DNA of 5,302 bases from Gammaproteobacteria bacterium UBA1119 (lineage in GTDB: Bacteria > Pseudomonadota > Gammaproteobacteria > Pseudomonadales > Azotimanducaceae), in assembly GCA_002313255.1 (NCBI GenBank), contig DCBA01000097.1, positions 1 through 5,302 of the forward strand, written 5' to 3'. A program made the position numbers and the translations under genes. The notes below the pieces were generated by a model. That model had not been told where the DNA came from. It ran no database searches and was given only the letters and a program-made list of their open reading frames with translations. Shown piece by piece: positions 1 to 5,302 of the stretch. How positions within the stretch are numbered: the stretch's first letter is position 1; the number at the start of each line of letters is the position of its first letter.

Positions 1-717
1 GCCGCGTACCGGGATGGCAATACGAGTTTAGAGGAAACCGTCACCGCAATTAACGAGTCATTTTTTCAGGTGGCCTCGGATGCCACAATCGATGTCGATC
101 GTCACCGACGCACGGGTTCGGCTGAAGTCATTTACGCGGAACGCAAAACGCCCGATCAGGTGGCATCCGCCTTTCAAACCCTCGCCGAAAGCGGAAACAA
201 CGTGTTAGCCACACGCGTCTATCCGGAGGCCTACGAAGCGTTAGCTAAGGTAACCCCCGCCGCTTCGTACAACCAAACCGCACGCATCGCAAGCCTCATC
301 CAAAACCAACCGGTAACCCCCGAGACCTCAATTGCGGTAGTAACGGCCGGTACCAGTGATCTCGCAGTTGCGGAAGAAGCAAGCGCGACGGCAGAGTTTT
401 ATGGCAACGAGGTTCACCGCATTACCGACGTTGGCGTGGCCGGGATTCATCGATTGTTACACCGGGTTGAGGAATTACGCAGCGCACGCGTCATCGTTGT
501 TATCGCTGGTATGGAGGGGGCGCTGCCCAGTGTGGTCGGAGGACTCGTCGATAAGCCAATCATTGCGGTTCCTACCAGCGTCGGCTACGGTGCGGCATTC
601 GGCGGCATTGCGGCACTCCTAGGTATGCTCACAAGTTGTGCCCCCGGAGTCTCCGTCGTCAACATCGATAACGGATTTGGTGCGGGTTATATTGCTAATG
701 TAATCAATCGTTTATGA
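1..717 (+). CDS. larB: LarB, nickel-pincer cofactor biosynthesis carboxylase/hydrolase (5' partial)
   Basis: LarB acts first in nickel-pincer nucleotide synthesis. It carboxylates the pyridinium ring of nicotinic acid adenine dinucleotide and cleaves the phosphoanhydride, giving the dicarboxylated mononucleotide and AMP. The frame is open from base 1, so the gene starts outside the window; 238 residues are visible of a family length near 250. The first visible residues (AAYRDGNTSLEETV) look like the helical N-terminal part of LarB, followed by the DVDRHRRTGSAEVIYAERKT segment. A PurE-like (AIR carboxylase) domain then carries TAGTSDLAVAEEA, NEVHRITDVGVAGIHRLL, AGMEGALPSVVGGL, VPTSVGYGA and SCAPGVSVVNIDNGFGAGY. 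The cysteine of SCAPG (codon 637-639) matches the family cysteine reported to form a covalent adduct with the substrate. A GTG at 70 is in frame but lies inside conserved sequence, so it is not the start. The stop overlaps the larE start by four bases (ATGA), which implies co-translation. Confidence 0.95.
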   Translation, partial: AAYRDGNTSLEETVTAINESFFQVASDATIDVDRHRRTGSAEVIYAERKTPDQVASAFQTLAESGNNVLATRVYPEAYEALAKVTPAASYNQTARIASLIQNQPVTPETSIAVVTAGTSDLAVAEEASATAEFYGNEVHRITDVGVAGIHRLLHRVEELRSARVIVVIAGMEGALPSVVGGLVDKPIIAVPTSVGYGAAFGGIAALLGMLTSCAPGVSVVNIDNGFGAGYIANVINRL

Positions 718-1571
718 ACGTTAATAACAGTACATCATTAACTAAAGAACTCGCCGATAAACATCGGTCGTTATGCGAAAATATCGGGTCTCTGGGCCGT
801 GTCGTGGTTGCATTTTCGGGGGGTATCGACAGTTCACTGGTAGCTCATGTTGCCGCTTCGGAACTTGGCGAAAACGCCCTCATTGCGACTTCGGGGTCTG
901 CGAGCCTCAAGCGCAGCGATCTATCGCTCACACAGCACCTTGCCGACCGGTGGAAGCTCAATCATCGAGTGATAACGACAGACGAACTAAGCAAGACCGA
1001 ATACAGAGCTAACCCCACCAACCGCTGTTTTTACTGCAAGACTTCACTCTATGCCGCCCTTCAAGAAATCGCAGAAAAGGAGCGTTACGACTACATCCTG
1101 AATGGTACCAACACCGACGATCTCGGCGATCATCGTCCGGGCTTGCAGGCTGCCAACGATTTTAATATTCGCTCTCCCCTCGTCGAAACGGGTTTTTGCA
1201 AAAGCGATATCCGTGCTCTCGCAGAGCACCTTGGGCTTGAAAACGCGCAAAAACCACAGGCAGCCTGCCTCTCGAGCCGTTTCCCTTACGGTTCACACAT
1301 CACACAGGAACGTTTAGCGCAGGTCGAAGCGGCGGAAGACGTGCTTGCCGCACTCGGATTTACTCAGTATCGCGTACGCCACCACGACGAGGTGGCGCGT
1401 ATCGAAATTGTTGCTCAGGAAATGCCACGCGCTATCGAAGTTGCCGCTCTCCTCGACGAGCGCGTACGCGCTTGTGGCTACCGTTTCGTCTCGCTCGATC
1501 TTGGCGGCTTCCGATCCGGAGCATTAAACGAAGGCGTTATCCCCACCGTACAGATACACGAACCCGGCTAA
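714..1571 (+). CDS. larE: LarE, ATP-dependent pyridinium-dicarboxylate sulfurtransferase
   Basis: LarE adenylates the carboxylates of the LarB product and converts them to thiocarboxylates, the sulfur ligands of the nickel-pincer nucleotide. The 285-residue protein is a full-length cytoplasmic N-type ATP pyrophosphatase. The PP-loop SGGIDSS is at residues 35-41. NGTNTDDLGDHRPG follows at 130-143, ACLSSRFPYG at 184-193, a YRVRHHDEVARIE strand at 219-231 and DLGGFRSGALNE at 262-273. Cys185 in ACLSSR appears to align with the sulfur-donating Cys176 of the Lactobacillus plantarum enzyme. Cys105 and Cys108 (NRCFYCK) form an additional pair. Three such cysteines are typical of LarE proteins that carry a [4Fe-4S] cluster and can act repeatedly, so I infer that type here. 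The ATG overlaps the larB stop and has no clear Shine-Dalgarno site, which fits translational coupling. PP-loop relatives such as ExsB/QueC or NAD synthetase are unlikely, given the whole motif set and the larB neighbour. Confidence 0.95.
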   Translation: MNVNNSTSLTKELADKHRSLCENIGSLGRVVVAFSGGIDSSLVAHVAASELGENALIATSGSASLKRSDLSLTQHLADRWKLNHRVITTDELSKTEYRANPTNRCFYCKTSLYAALQEIAEKERYDYILNGTNTDDLGDHRPGLQAANDFNIRSPLVETGFCKSDIRALAEHLGLENAQKPQAACLSSRFPYGSHITQERLAQVEAAEDVLAALGFTQYRVRHHDEVARIEIVAQEMPRAIEVAALLDERVRACGYRFVSLDLGGFRSGALNEGVIPTVQIHEPG

Positions 1572-1587
1572 TCTCCTTCCGGTACCT

Positions 1588-1627
1588 TTGCCGGGCCCGA
1601 AATGCAGCGTGCTATGCTGCAAGGCAA
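1588..1627 (+). promoter_or_regulatory. Possible hairpin over the start of the MFS gene
   Basis: The larE-transporter junction contains an interrupted inverted repeat. TTGCC (1588-1592) can pair with GGCAA (1623-1627), and TGCAGC (1603-1608) with GCTGCA (1616-1621) around a 7-base loop. Most of the first ATG (1602-1604) lies in the inner stem, and the second ATG (1614-1616) is at the loop edge. No T-run follows, so it does not look like an intrinsic terminator. It could limit translation of the transporter, mark a processing site, or be chance. If the transporter really starts further downstream, the structure would lie in its leader. Folding energy was not computed. Confidence 0.25.
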
Positions 1628-3065
1628 CGCCGTATGTCCGACGATCAGCGGCGTCCCCGACGAGTATCGTGACTTGCAAAATCTGCGACGCAAATTTGAC
1701 GCCGTTGTAAGGCCCAGCGGCGCCGTGTTCTACGGTTGGTGGATCGTCTTAGGTACCAGCGGTATTCAACTTCTCGCCGGCTCGTTATGGATGCAATCGT
1801 ACGGCGCCTACGCTGTCCTCCTGCAAGAGGATTTTGGTTGGAGTAAGACGCTGATCGCTGGCGCTTTCGCTTTGACGCGCGTTGAAAGCGGCGTACTCGG
1901 CCCTTTCCAAGGCTGGCTCTGCGACCGGTTCGGACCCAGAGTAGTGCTCCACACAGGAACGATCATGTTTGGCATTGGCTTTATGCTGTTTAGTCAAATT
2001 CAGTCGGTCCTCGCTTTCTACCTAACCTTCGCATTAATTGCCGTTGGCTCAAGCCTTGGGGGCTTCGCCACCCTCATGGTCTCCATCGTCAACTGGTTTG
2101 ATCGGCACCGCGCCAAAGCCGTCGCGCTGTCGCAAACGGGTTATTCACTCGGTGGGCTCTGCGTTCCAATTGTGGTCTTCGCGCTCGAAGGATTTGGTTG
2201 GCGAGCCACAGCATTTGCGAGCGGCATCATCGTCATTTGCGTTGGTCTACCCCTCGCTCAAATCGTCCGGCACCGACCCGAATCTTATGGGCAAATGCCC
2301 GACGGCGCGCCACCGCCGTCAACCAAGCCGAGCGACGTGGCCATGTCGAGACGTGCCATCGATTTCTCGCCGGCTCAAGCCATTCGAACGCGTGCCTTTT
2401 GGCTAACGTCGATCGGTCACTCCCTCGCTCTGCTGACGGTCTCGGCGGTCATGGTGCATTTGTTTACCCACCTCACCGTCAATCTCGACTATTCGTTCCG
2501 CCAAGCAGGCTTTGTGGTCGCGCTGATGACTGGATGTCAGATGGCGGGACAACTTCTGGGGGGCTACCTCGGCGACCGTTTTGATAAGCGCCTACTATGC
2601 AGCCTCTGCATGCTCGGACACGCTGGTGGTCTTGCCCTAGTTGCGTACGCGCAGAATCCATTGATGGTCGTTGGATTTGCTTTGCTCCATGGACTTGGAT
2701 GGGGAACCCGAGGACCTTTAATGGTGGCGCTCCGTGCCGATTATTTCGGCGCATCGTCGTTCGGTACGATCATGGGAATTTCATCGCTCATCATCATGAT
2801 CGGCATGTCGAGCGGTGCCATTATCGCAGGAGTCCTCGCAGACATTTTCGGTGATTTTAAAATCGCCTTTACGTTATTCGCCCTTAGTTCGGTTGTCGGG
2901 TCCGCGTGCTTTTTCTTCGCAAAACGGCCAACGCACCCCGATCATGAAACGCCGTACCCGGTCACTAGAGCAAACATCAACGACGAATCTATTCCGACCG
3001 ATCAGCTAAAAGCTCAATCCGATCTTCATCCTGGGCAAGGCGGGCGCGACGTAGGTTCAGGGTAA
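1602..3065 (+). CDS. MFS transporter, monocarboxylate/oxalate-formate antiporter type
   Basis: This is an inner-membrane secondary transporter of the major facilitator superfamily, 487 residues with the usual two halves of six helices. The first helix begins at FYGWWIVLG (43-51), a hallmark of the bacterial monocarboxylate/oxalate-formate group. EDFGWSKT (77-83) and the MFS motif A, GWLCDRFGPR (104-113), come next. A polar cytoplasmic linker with Pro/Ser/Arg spans about 223-262. The second half has a degenerate motif A, GGYLGDRFDKR (320-330). Membrane segments end near residue 440 and a hydrophilic tail of about 47 residues follows. The substrate cannot be read from the sequence; a monocarboxylate or 2-hydroxyacid is suggested by the family and the adjacent lar genes. 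The start is uncertain: the ATGs at 1602 and 1614 have no good ribosome site, and GTG at 1725 would begin just before FYGWW. The last 25 codons overlap the opposing MATE gene. Spacing of 30 bases suggests an operon with larBE. Confidence 0.9.
   Translation: MQRAMLQGNAVCPTISGVPDEYRDLQNLRRKFDAVVRPSGAVFYGWWIVLGTSGIQLLAGSLWMQSYGAYAVLLQEDFGWSKTLIAGAFALTRVESGVLGPFQGWLCDRFGPRVVLHTGTIMFGIGFMLFSQIQSVLAFYLTFALIAVGSSLGGFATLMVSIVNWFDRHRAKAVALSQTGYSLGGLCVPIVVFALEGFGWRATAFASGIIVICVGLPLAQIVRHRPESYGQMPDGAPPPSTKPSDVAMSRRAIDFSPAQAIRTRAFWLTSIGHSLALLTVSAVMVHLFTHLTVNLDYSFRQAGFVVALMTGCQMAGQLLGGYLGDRFDKRLLCSLCMLGHAGGLALVAYAQNPLMVVGFALLHGLGWGTRGPLMVALRADYFGASSFGTIMGISSLIIMIGMSSGAIIAGVLADIFGDFKIAFTLFALSSVVGSACFFFAKRPTHPDHETPYPVTRANINDESIPTDQLKAQSDLHPGQGGRDVGSG
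2989..3065. other. 77-base tail-to-tail coding overlap between MFS and MATE genes
   Basis: The MFS frame reads through to TAA at 3063-3065 on the + strand. The MATE frame ends with TAG at 2989-2991, read on the - strand. The last 25 residues of the MFS protein (463-487) are therefore encoded antisense to the last 25 or so residues of the MATE protein. Both overlapped segments are hydrophilic tails beyond the last membrane helix. I see no terminator-like hairpin with a T-run for either gene here, so the converging transcripts may overlap. Confidence 0.85.
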
Positions 3066-4368
3066 CCGTTACAAACAATAGCCCCATCCCTAATCCAACC
3101 CAAAAACCATCAATGCCCATCGGGCTTCCCGACCACCAACCAAATCCAAGGGTTAGCGCCACCGGCAGCGCCACAAGCCAGTACGCGACCAAAACAAAAC
3201 CCAGAGGCACCCGGGTGTCTTTGTATCCACGCAGGGTCCCCAACGCAGCCACCTGCGTGTTATCAATGAACTGATACAGAGCGACAAAAACGAAAACACG
3301 CGCTGCAATAGCTTGGACGTCGGGAGCTCGCGTGTAGAGGGCCGCCAGGGGTTCCCTCACAAGCAATAGTAGAACCGCCATCACCACTGCGAACACCAGC
3401 GCGATTATCAGCACTGTATCCCCCGTAGTTTTGGCGCCGGCATAATCGCGCCGTCCAACCTGATGCCCTACACGAATCGCCGCCGCCATCCCCAGCGCGT
3501 GAGGTACCATAAAAGTGAGTCCGAGGATATTAATAGCAATCGAGTGCGCCGCGACGACCGCCTCACCGAAGCGACTCAAACAAATAGCAACGAAGGCAAA
3601 AACGCCCCACTCAACGAATGTAGCCAGGCCGATCGGAAAGCCAACCTTGGCAATCTCGGCCATCTGTTTAAGGTCAGGGATCAACGTTCGTCTAAAGAAG
3701 TCAGCCGGCAAAAAATCTTGCCACCGCACCACAACTGCCATGGCAGCCGCTGCACTCCAATTCACAATCGCCGTAGCGACGCCGCAACCGGCGCCACCCA
3801 ATTCTGGCGCTCCTAGGCGACCAAAGATGAACGCATAGTTCAACGCCGCATTGAGAACGACCATGACGGCAGCGACCACCATGGCAGGCTTGGTACGGCC
3901 CAATCCTTCACTTGTCGAGCGCAGCAAGAAGTACAGGGCAAGCCCGGGCAAACCCCACATTACATTTTGCAGATACCCAATGGACACGGTCATCGCTTCC
4001 GCCGAATTTCCCGCCGCAACCAAGCCGATCAACCGATGGCCGTTGCCGATAAGGATCATCCCGACCGCACTAAATGCCAACCCAATCCATATACCCTGGC
4101 GCGCTATATAGCTGGAAGCTTCTCCGGCACCTGCACCAAATCGTTGCGCGACGAGCGGCGTAATACCACTCAGCGTACCCATGAGCAATGCGATGATCGG
4201 ACCGACAATGGCGGTCGCCAACGCAACCCCTGCCAGGTCGCTCGAACCATAGCGTCCCGACATTACAATGTCCGTGACGTTAATCGTCATGTGCAGCAAG
4301 GAAGCTGCGGCGATGGGCCCACCCAGCCGCATCACCCGGCTCAACTCAAGCGGATCGAATCTATTCAC
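2989..4368 (-). CDS. NorM/MdtK-type MATE multidrug efflux transporter
   Basis: This is an inner-membrane multidrug and toxic compound extrusion pump that exports cationic drugs in exchange for Na+ or H+. It has 459 residues, close to NorM and MdtK (about 456), with twelve predicted helices in two bundles. Visible family blocks include NVTDIVMSGRYGSSDLAGVA (30-49), SEGLGRTKPAM (153-163), NYAFIFGRLGAPELGGAGCG (177-196) and LRGYKDTRVPL (379-389). The acidic residues that bind the coupling cation in Vibrio cholerae NorM (D36, E255, D371) have clear counterparts at D33 (VTDIVM), E253 (FVEWG) and D369 (FIDNTQV). The chosen start is GTG at 4368-4366, giving MNRFDPLELSRVMRLGGP. An in-frame TTG 15 bases upstream (4383-4381) has AGGAG only 3 bases before it, so it is an alternative start. 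The gene is divergent from xth with 21 bases between the chosen starts, so its promoter must lie within the xth coding sequence. The actual substrates are unknown. Confidence 0.93.
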   Translation of the reverse strand: MNRFDPLELSRVMRLGGPIAAASLLHMTINVTDIVMSGRYGSSDLAGVALATAIVGPIIALLMGTLSGITPLVAQRFGAGAGEASSYIARQGIWIGLAFSAVGMILIGNGHRLIGLVAAGNSAEAMTVSIGYLQNVMWGLPGLALYFLLRSTSEGLGRTKPAMVVAAVMVVLNAALNYAFIFGRLGAPELGGAGCGVATAIVNWSAAAAMAVVVRWQDFLPADFFRRTLIPDLKQMAEIAKVGFPIGLATFVEWGVFAFVAICLSRFGEAVVAAHSIAINILGLTFMVPHALGMAAAIRVGHQVGRRDYAGAKTTGDTVLIIALVFAVVMAVLLLLVREPLAALYTRAPDVQAIAARVFVFVALYQFIDNTQVAALGTLRGYKDTRVPLGFVLVAYWLVALPVALTLGFGWWSGSPMGIDGFWVGLGMGLLFVTVTLNLRRARLAQDEDRIELLADRSE

Positions 4369-4389
4369 TGTCCGTGCTCAAATACTCCT

Positions 4390-5178
4390 ATGCGTATTGT
4401 CAGTTGGAACGTTAACGGGCTTCGGGCTTGCGTCAAGAAAGGTTTTCTTGAATTCCTCGAGACCTCAGACGCAGACGTAGTGGCTCTGCAAGAAGTCCGC
4501 GCTTTTCCACACCAATTAGACACGGCCACCCGAGAACCCGAAGGATGGTACACATACTTCGCACCCGCGCAACGTCCCGGTTATGCGGGAGTCGCAATTT
4601 ATGCACGCCAGCCCGCGATTGAGGTAATCGACAGCCTCGCGATTCCGCGCTTCGATCAAGAAGGCCGATTTCTGGTGGCCCGCTTTGGTCGAACGTTCGT
4701 CGCATCTGTCTATTTTCCCAAGGGAAGTGGTAAAGACAGAGACAACAGTAGGGTTCCGTACAAGTTGGACTTTTACCAAGCCGTTTTCAGCACAATTCAA
4801 TCGTTGCGGCGTCGAGGACCTGTGTTTGTCGTCGGGGATTACAACACCGCGCACTCAGAAATCGATTTGGCGCGCCCCCGTACTAACCGAAAAGCGAGCG
4901 GTTTTTTGTTAGAAGAACGAGCGGAAATTGATCGCTGGTTGGACGCGGGATGGGTTGATGTGTTTCGCCACCAGCATCCCCACGAACCCGGCCACTACAC
5001 GTGGTGGCGTCAATGGGGAAACGCAAGAGAAGATAACGTCGGATGGCGGATTGATTACGTCATGGCTTCACCAGGCGGGGCCAAACGCGTCGATGAAGCG
5101 TTCATTTGGCCACACGTGAAAGGTTCGGATCACTGCCCTATAGGCGTGAACCTACAGCGTTCGAGTTCACAGGCTTAG
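4390..5178 (+). CDS. xth: Exodeoxyribonuclease III family AP endonuclease
   Basis: This is a cytoplasmic DNA-repair enzyme of base excision repair. It cuts 5' to abasic sites and trims 3' blocking groups, using Mg2+. The 262-residue protein matches the usual family length (about 250-270) and is one endonuclease/exonuclease/phosphatase domain. All expected active-site blocks are present: WNVNG (6-10), LQEV with the metal-binding E35 (33-36), SVYFPKG with the catalytic-region Y108 (106-112), GDYN with D150 and N152 (149-152), GWRIDYVMAS (218-227) and SDHCPIGV with the D247/H248 pair (246-253). The ATG at 4390 is the start because MRIVSWNVNG is the canonical N-terminus. The frame stays open far upstream, but only as an antisense reading of the MATE gene. 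The ATG has no purine-rich ribosome site (the upstream bases are ACTCCT), so translation may be weak or leaderless. The E. coli-type xthA and the ExoA type cannot be separated by eye. Confidence 0.95.
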   Translation: MRIVSWNVNGLRACVKKGFLEFLETSDADVVALQEVRAFPHQLDTATREPEGWYTYFAPAQRPGYAGVAIYARQPAIEVIDSLAIPRFDQEGRFLVARFGRTFVASVYFPKGSGKDRDNSRVPYKLDFYQAVFSTIQSLRRRGPVFVVGDYNTAHSEIDLARPRTNRKASGFLLEERAEIDRWLDAGWVDVFRHQHPHEPGHYTWWRQWGNAREDNVGWRIDYVMASPGGAKRVDEAFIWPHVKGSDHCPIGVNLQRSSSQA

Positions 5179-5197
5179 GTAGCACGAAGGACGCGGT

Positions 5198-5302
5198 TTA
5201 GCGCCTAGGTATACGACTTTTTGACTTGGGCGCTATCTTAGATTTGCGGCGCGCTTTCACCTTCGCCTTTGGTTTGGTTTTCGGTTTCGCTTTGGCTTTC
5301 GG
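5198..5302 (-). CDS. Lysine-rich C-terminal tail of an unidentified protein (5' part outside window)
   Basis: Reading the - strand from the right edge gives 34 open codons and then TAA (5200-5198). The peptide is dominated by Lys alternating with Ala/Pro (PKAKAKPKTKPKAKVKARRK), then SKIAPKSKSRIPRR and the stop. Lysine is encoded by both AAA and AAG, and alanine by GCC and GCG. That argues for a selected basic protein tail rather than a simple DNA repeat. Such tails occur on histone H1-like proteins, AlgP-like regulators, some topoisomerases, RNA helicases and other nucleic-acid-binding proteins. The visible part does not say which, so no function is assigned. It converges on xth with 19 bases between the stop codons. 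The start and main domain lie beyond the window, and this could still be a chance frame. Confidence 0.6.
   Translation of the reverse strand, partial: PKAKAKPKTKPKAKVKARRKSKIAPKSKSRIPRR
5199..5235 (+). terminator. Possible xth transcription terminator hairpin
   Basis: Beginning 20 bases after the xth stop, 5199-5210 can pair with 5224-5235 in a 12-pair stem (TAGCGCCTAGGT with ACTTGGGCGCTA). It has ten Watson-Crick pairs, two G-T pairs and a 13-base loop containing five Ts. The G-T pairs form only in RNA read from the + strand, so the structure suits the xth transcript better than the opposing one. What follows (TCTTAGATTTG) is only moderately T-rich, so intrinsic termination is uncertain. 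The hairpin lies inside the end of the convergent lysine-rich coding sequence. Confidence 0.35.

Noticed and set aside
70..72. GTG as the start of larB
   Set aside because: The frame is open back to base 1, and the residues before and around the GTG match the N-terminal part of LarB. The gene begins outside the window.
1044..1250. Small - strand frame inside larE
   Set aside because: It has no motif or ribosome site and lies opposite conserved LarE sequence, so it is a shadow frame.
1593..1599. GC palindrome GGGCCC in the larE-MFS gap as a terminator
   Set aside because: It is too short, has no loop and is not followed by Ts.
3463..3838. Overlapping + strand reading frames of about 110 codons within the MATE region
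   Set aside because: Their composition is typical of the complement of a membrane-protein gene, and they show no recognisable motif. The MATE frame on the - strand is fully conserved.
3967..4389. N-terminal extension of the exonuclease III frame
   Set aside because: It is an antisense reading of the MATE gene, rich in Arg/His/Thr/Gln with no domain. The canonical ExoIII N-terminus MRIVSWNVNG starts at 4390.
4409..4436. Possible - strand promoter for the MATE gene (TTGACG, 16-base spacer, TAACGT)
   Set aside because: The -35 box is good, but the -10 box matches only three of six bases and the site lies inside xth. Too weak to list as a feature without start-site data.
5253..5302. Short tandem repeat (TTTCGC/TTTGGC-like hexamers) at the right edge
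   Set aside because: The units vary at synonymous positions and are explained by alternating Lys-Ala/Pro codons on the - strand. There is no exact repeat unit and no CRISPR-like spacing.

Overview
The window is a densely packed stretch of bacterial chromosome with moderate GC and almost no spacer DNA. Protein sequences and gene style (GTG starts, ATGA overlap, ExoIII-type nuclease, NorM-type MATE pump) suggest a proteobacterium. No taxonomic marker is present, so this is only an inference. There are no RNA genes, insertion sequences, CRISPR arrays or integration signs, and no gene-free stretch longer than 30 bases.

Left part (1-1571, + strand): the 3' part of larB and a complete larE, overlapping by four bases (ATGA). 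Both belong to the biosynthesis of the nickel-pincer nucleotide (NPN) cofactor of lactate racemase and related LarA-family racemases/epimerases. LarB carboxylates and hydrolyses nicotinic acid adenine dinucleotide. LarE then adds sulfur. The nickel insertase larC and the apoenzyme larA are not in view; larB itself runs off the left edge. LarE has a CxxC pair plus the cysteine of the ACLSSR motif, which suggests the iron-sulfur-cluster type rather than the sacrificial-cysteine type.

Middle (1602-3065, + strand): a 12-helix major facilitator transporter of the monocarboxylate/oxalate-formate type, 30 bases after larE in the same direction and the same reading frame. It is a reasonable candidate for the carrier of the 2-hydroxyacid handled by the Lar racemase, but the sequence does not prove this.

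Right part: a NorM-type MATE efflux pump on the - strand (2989-4368) converges on the MFS gene with a 77-base coding overlap. On its other side it diverges, across only 21 bases, from an exonuclease III gene (xth, 4390-5178, + strand). Facing xth at the right edge is the C-terminal end of a - strand gene encoding a very lysine-rich tail (5198-5302), with a possible xth terminator hairpin lying inside its coding sequence.

Overall these look like ordinary metabolic and housekeeping genes. The points most worth checking are the Lar-transporter link, the cysteine set of LarE, the unusual convergent overlap and the basic tail at the right edge.
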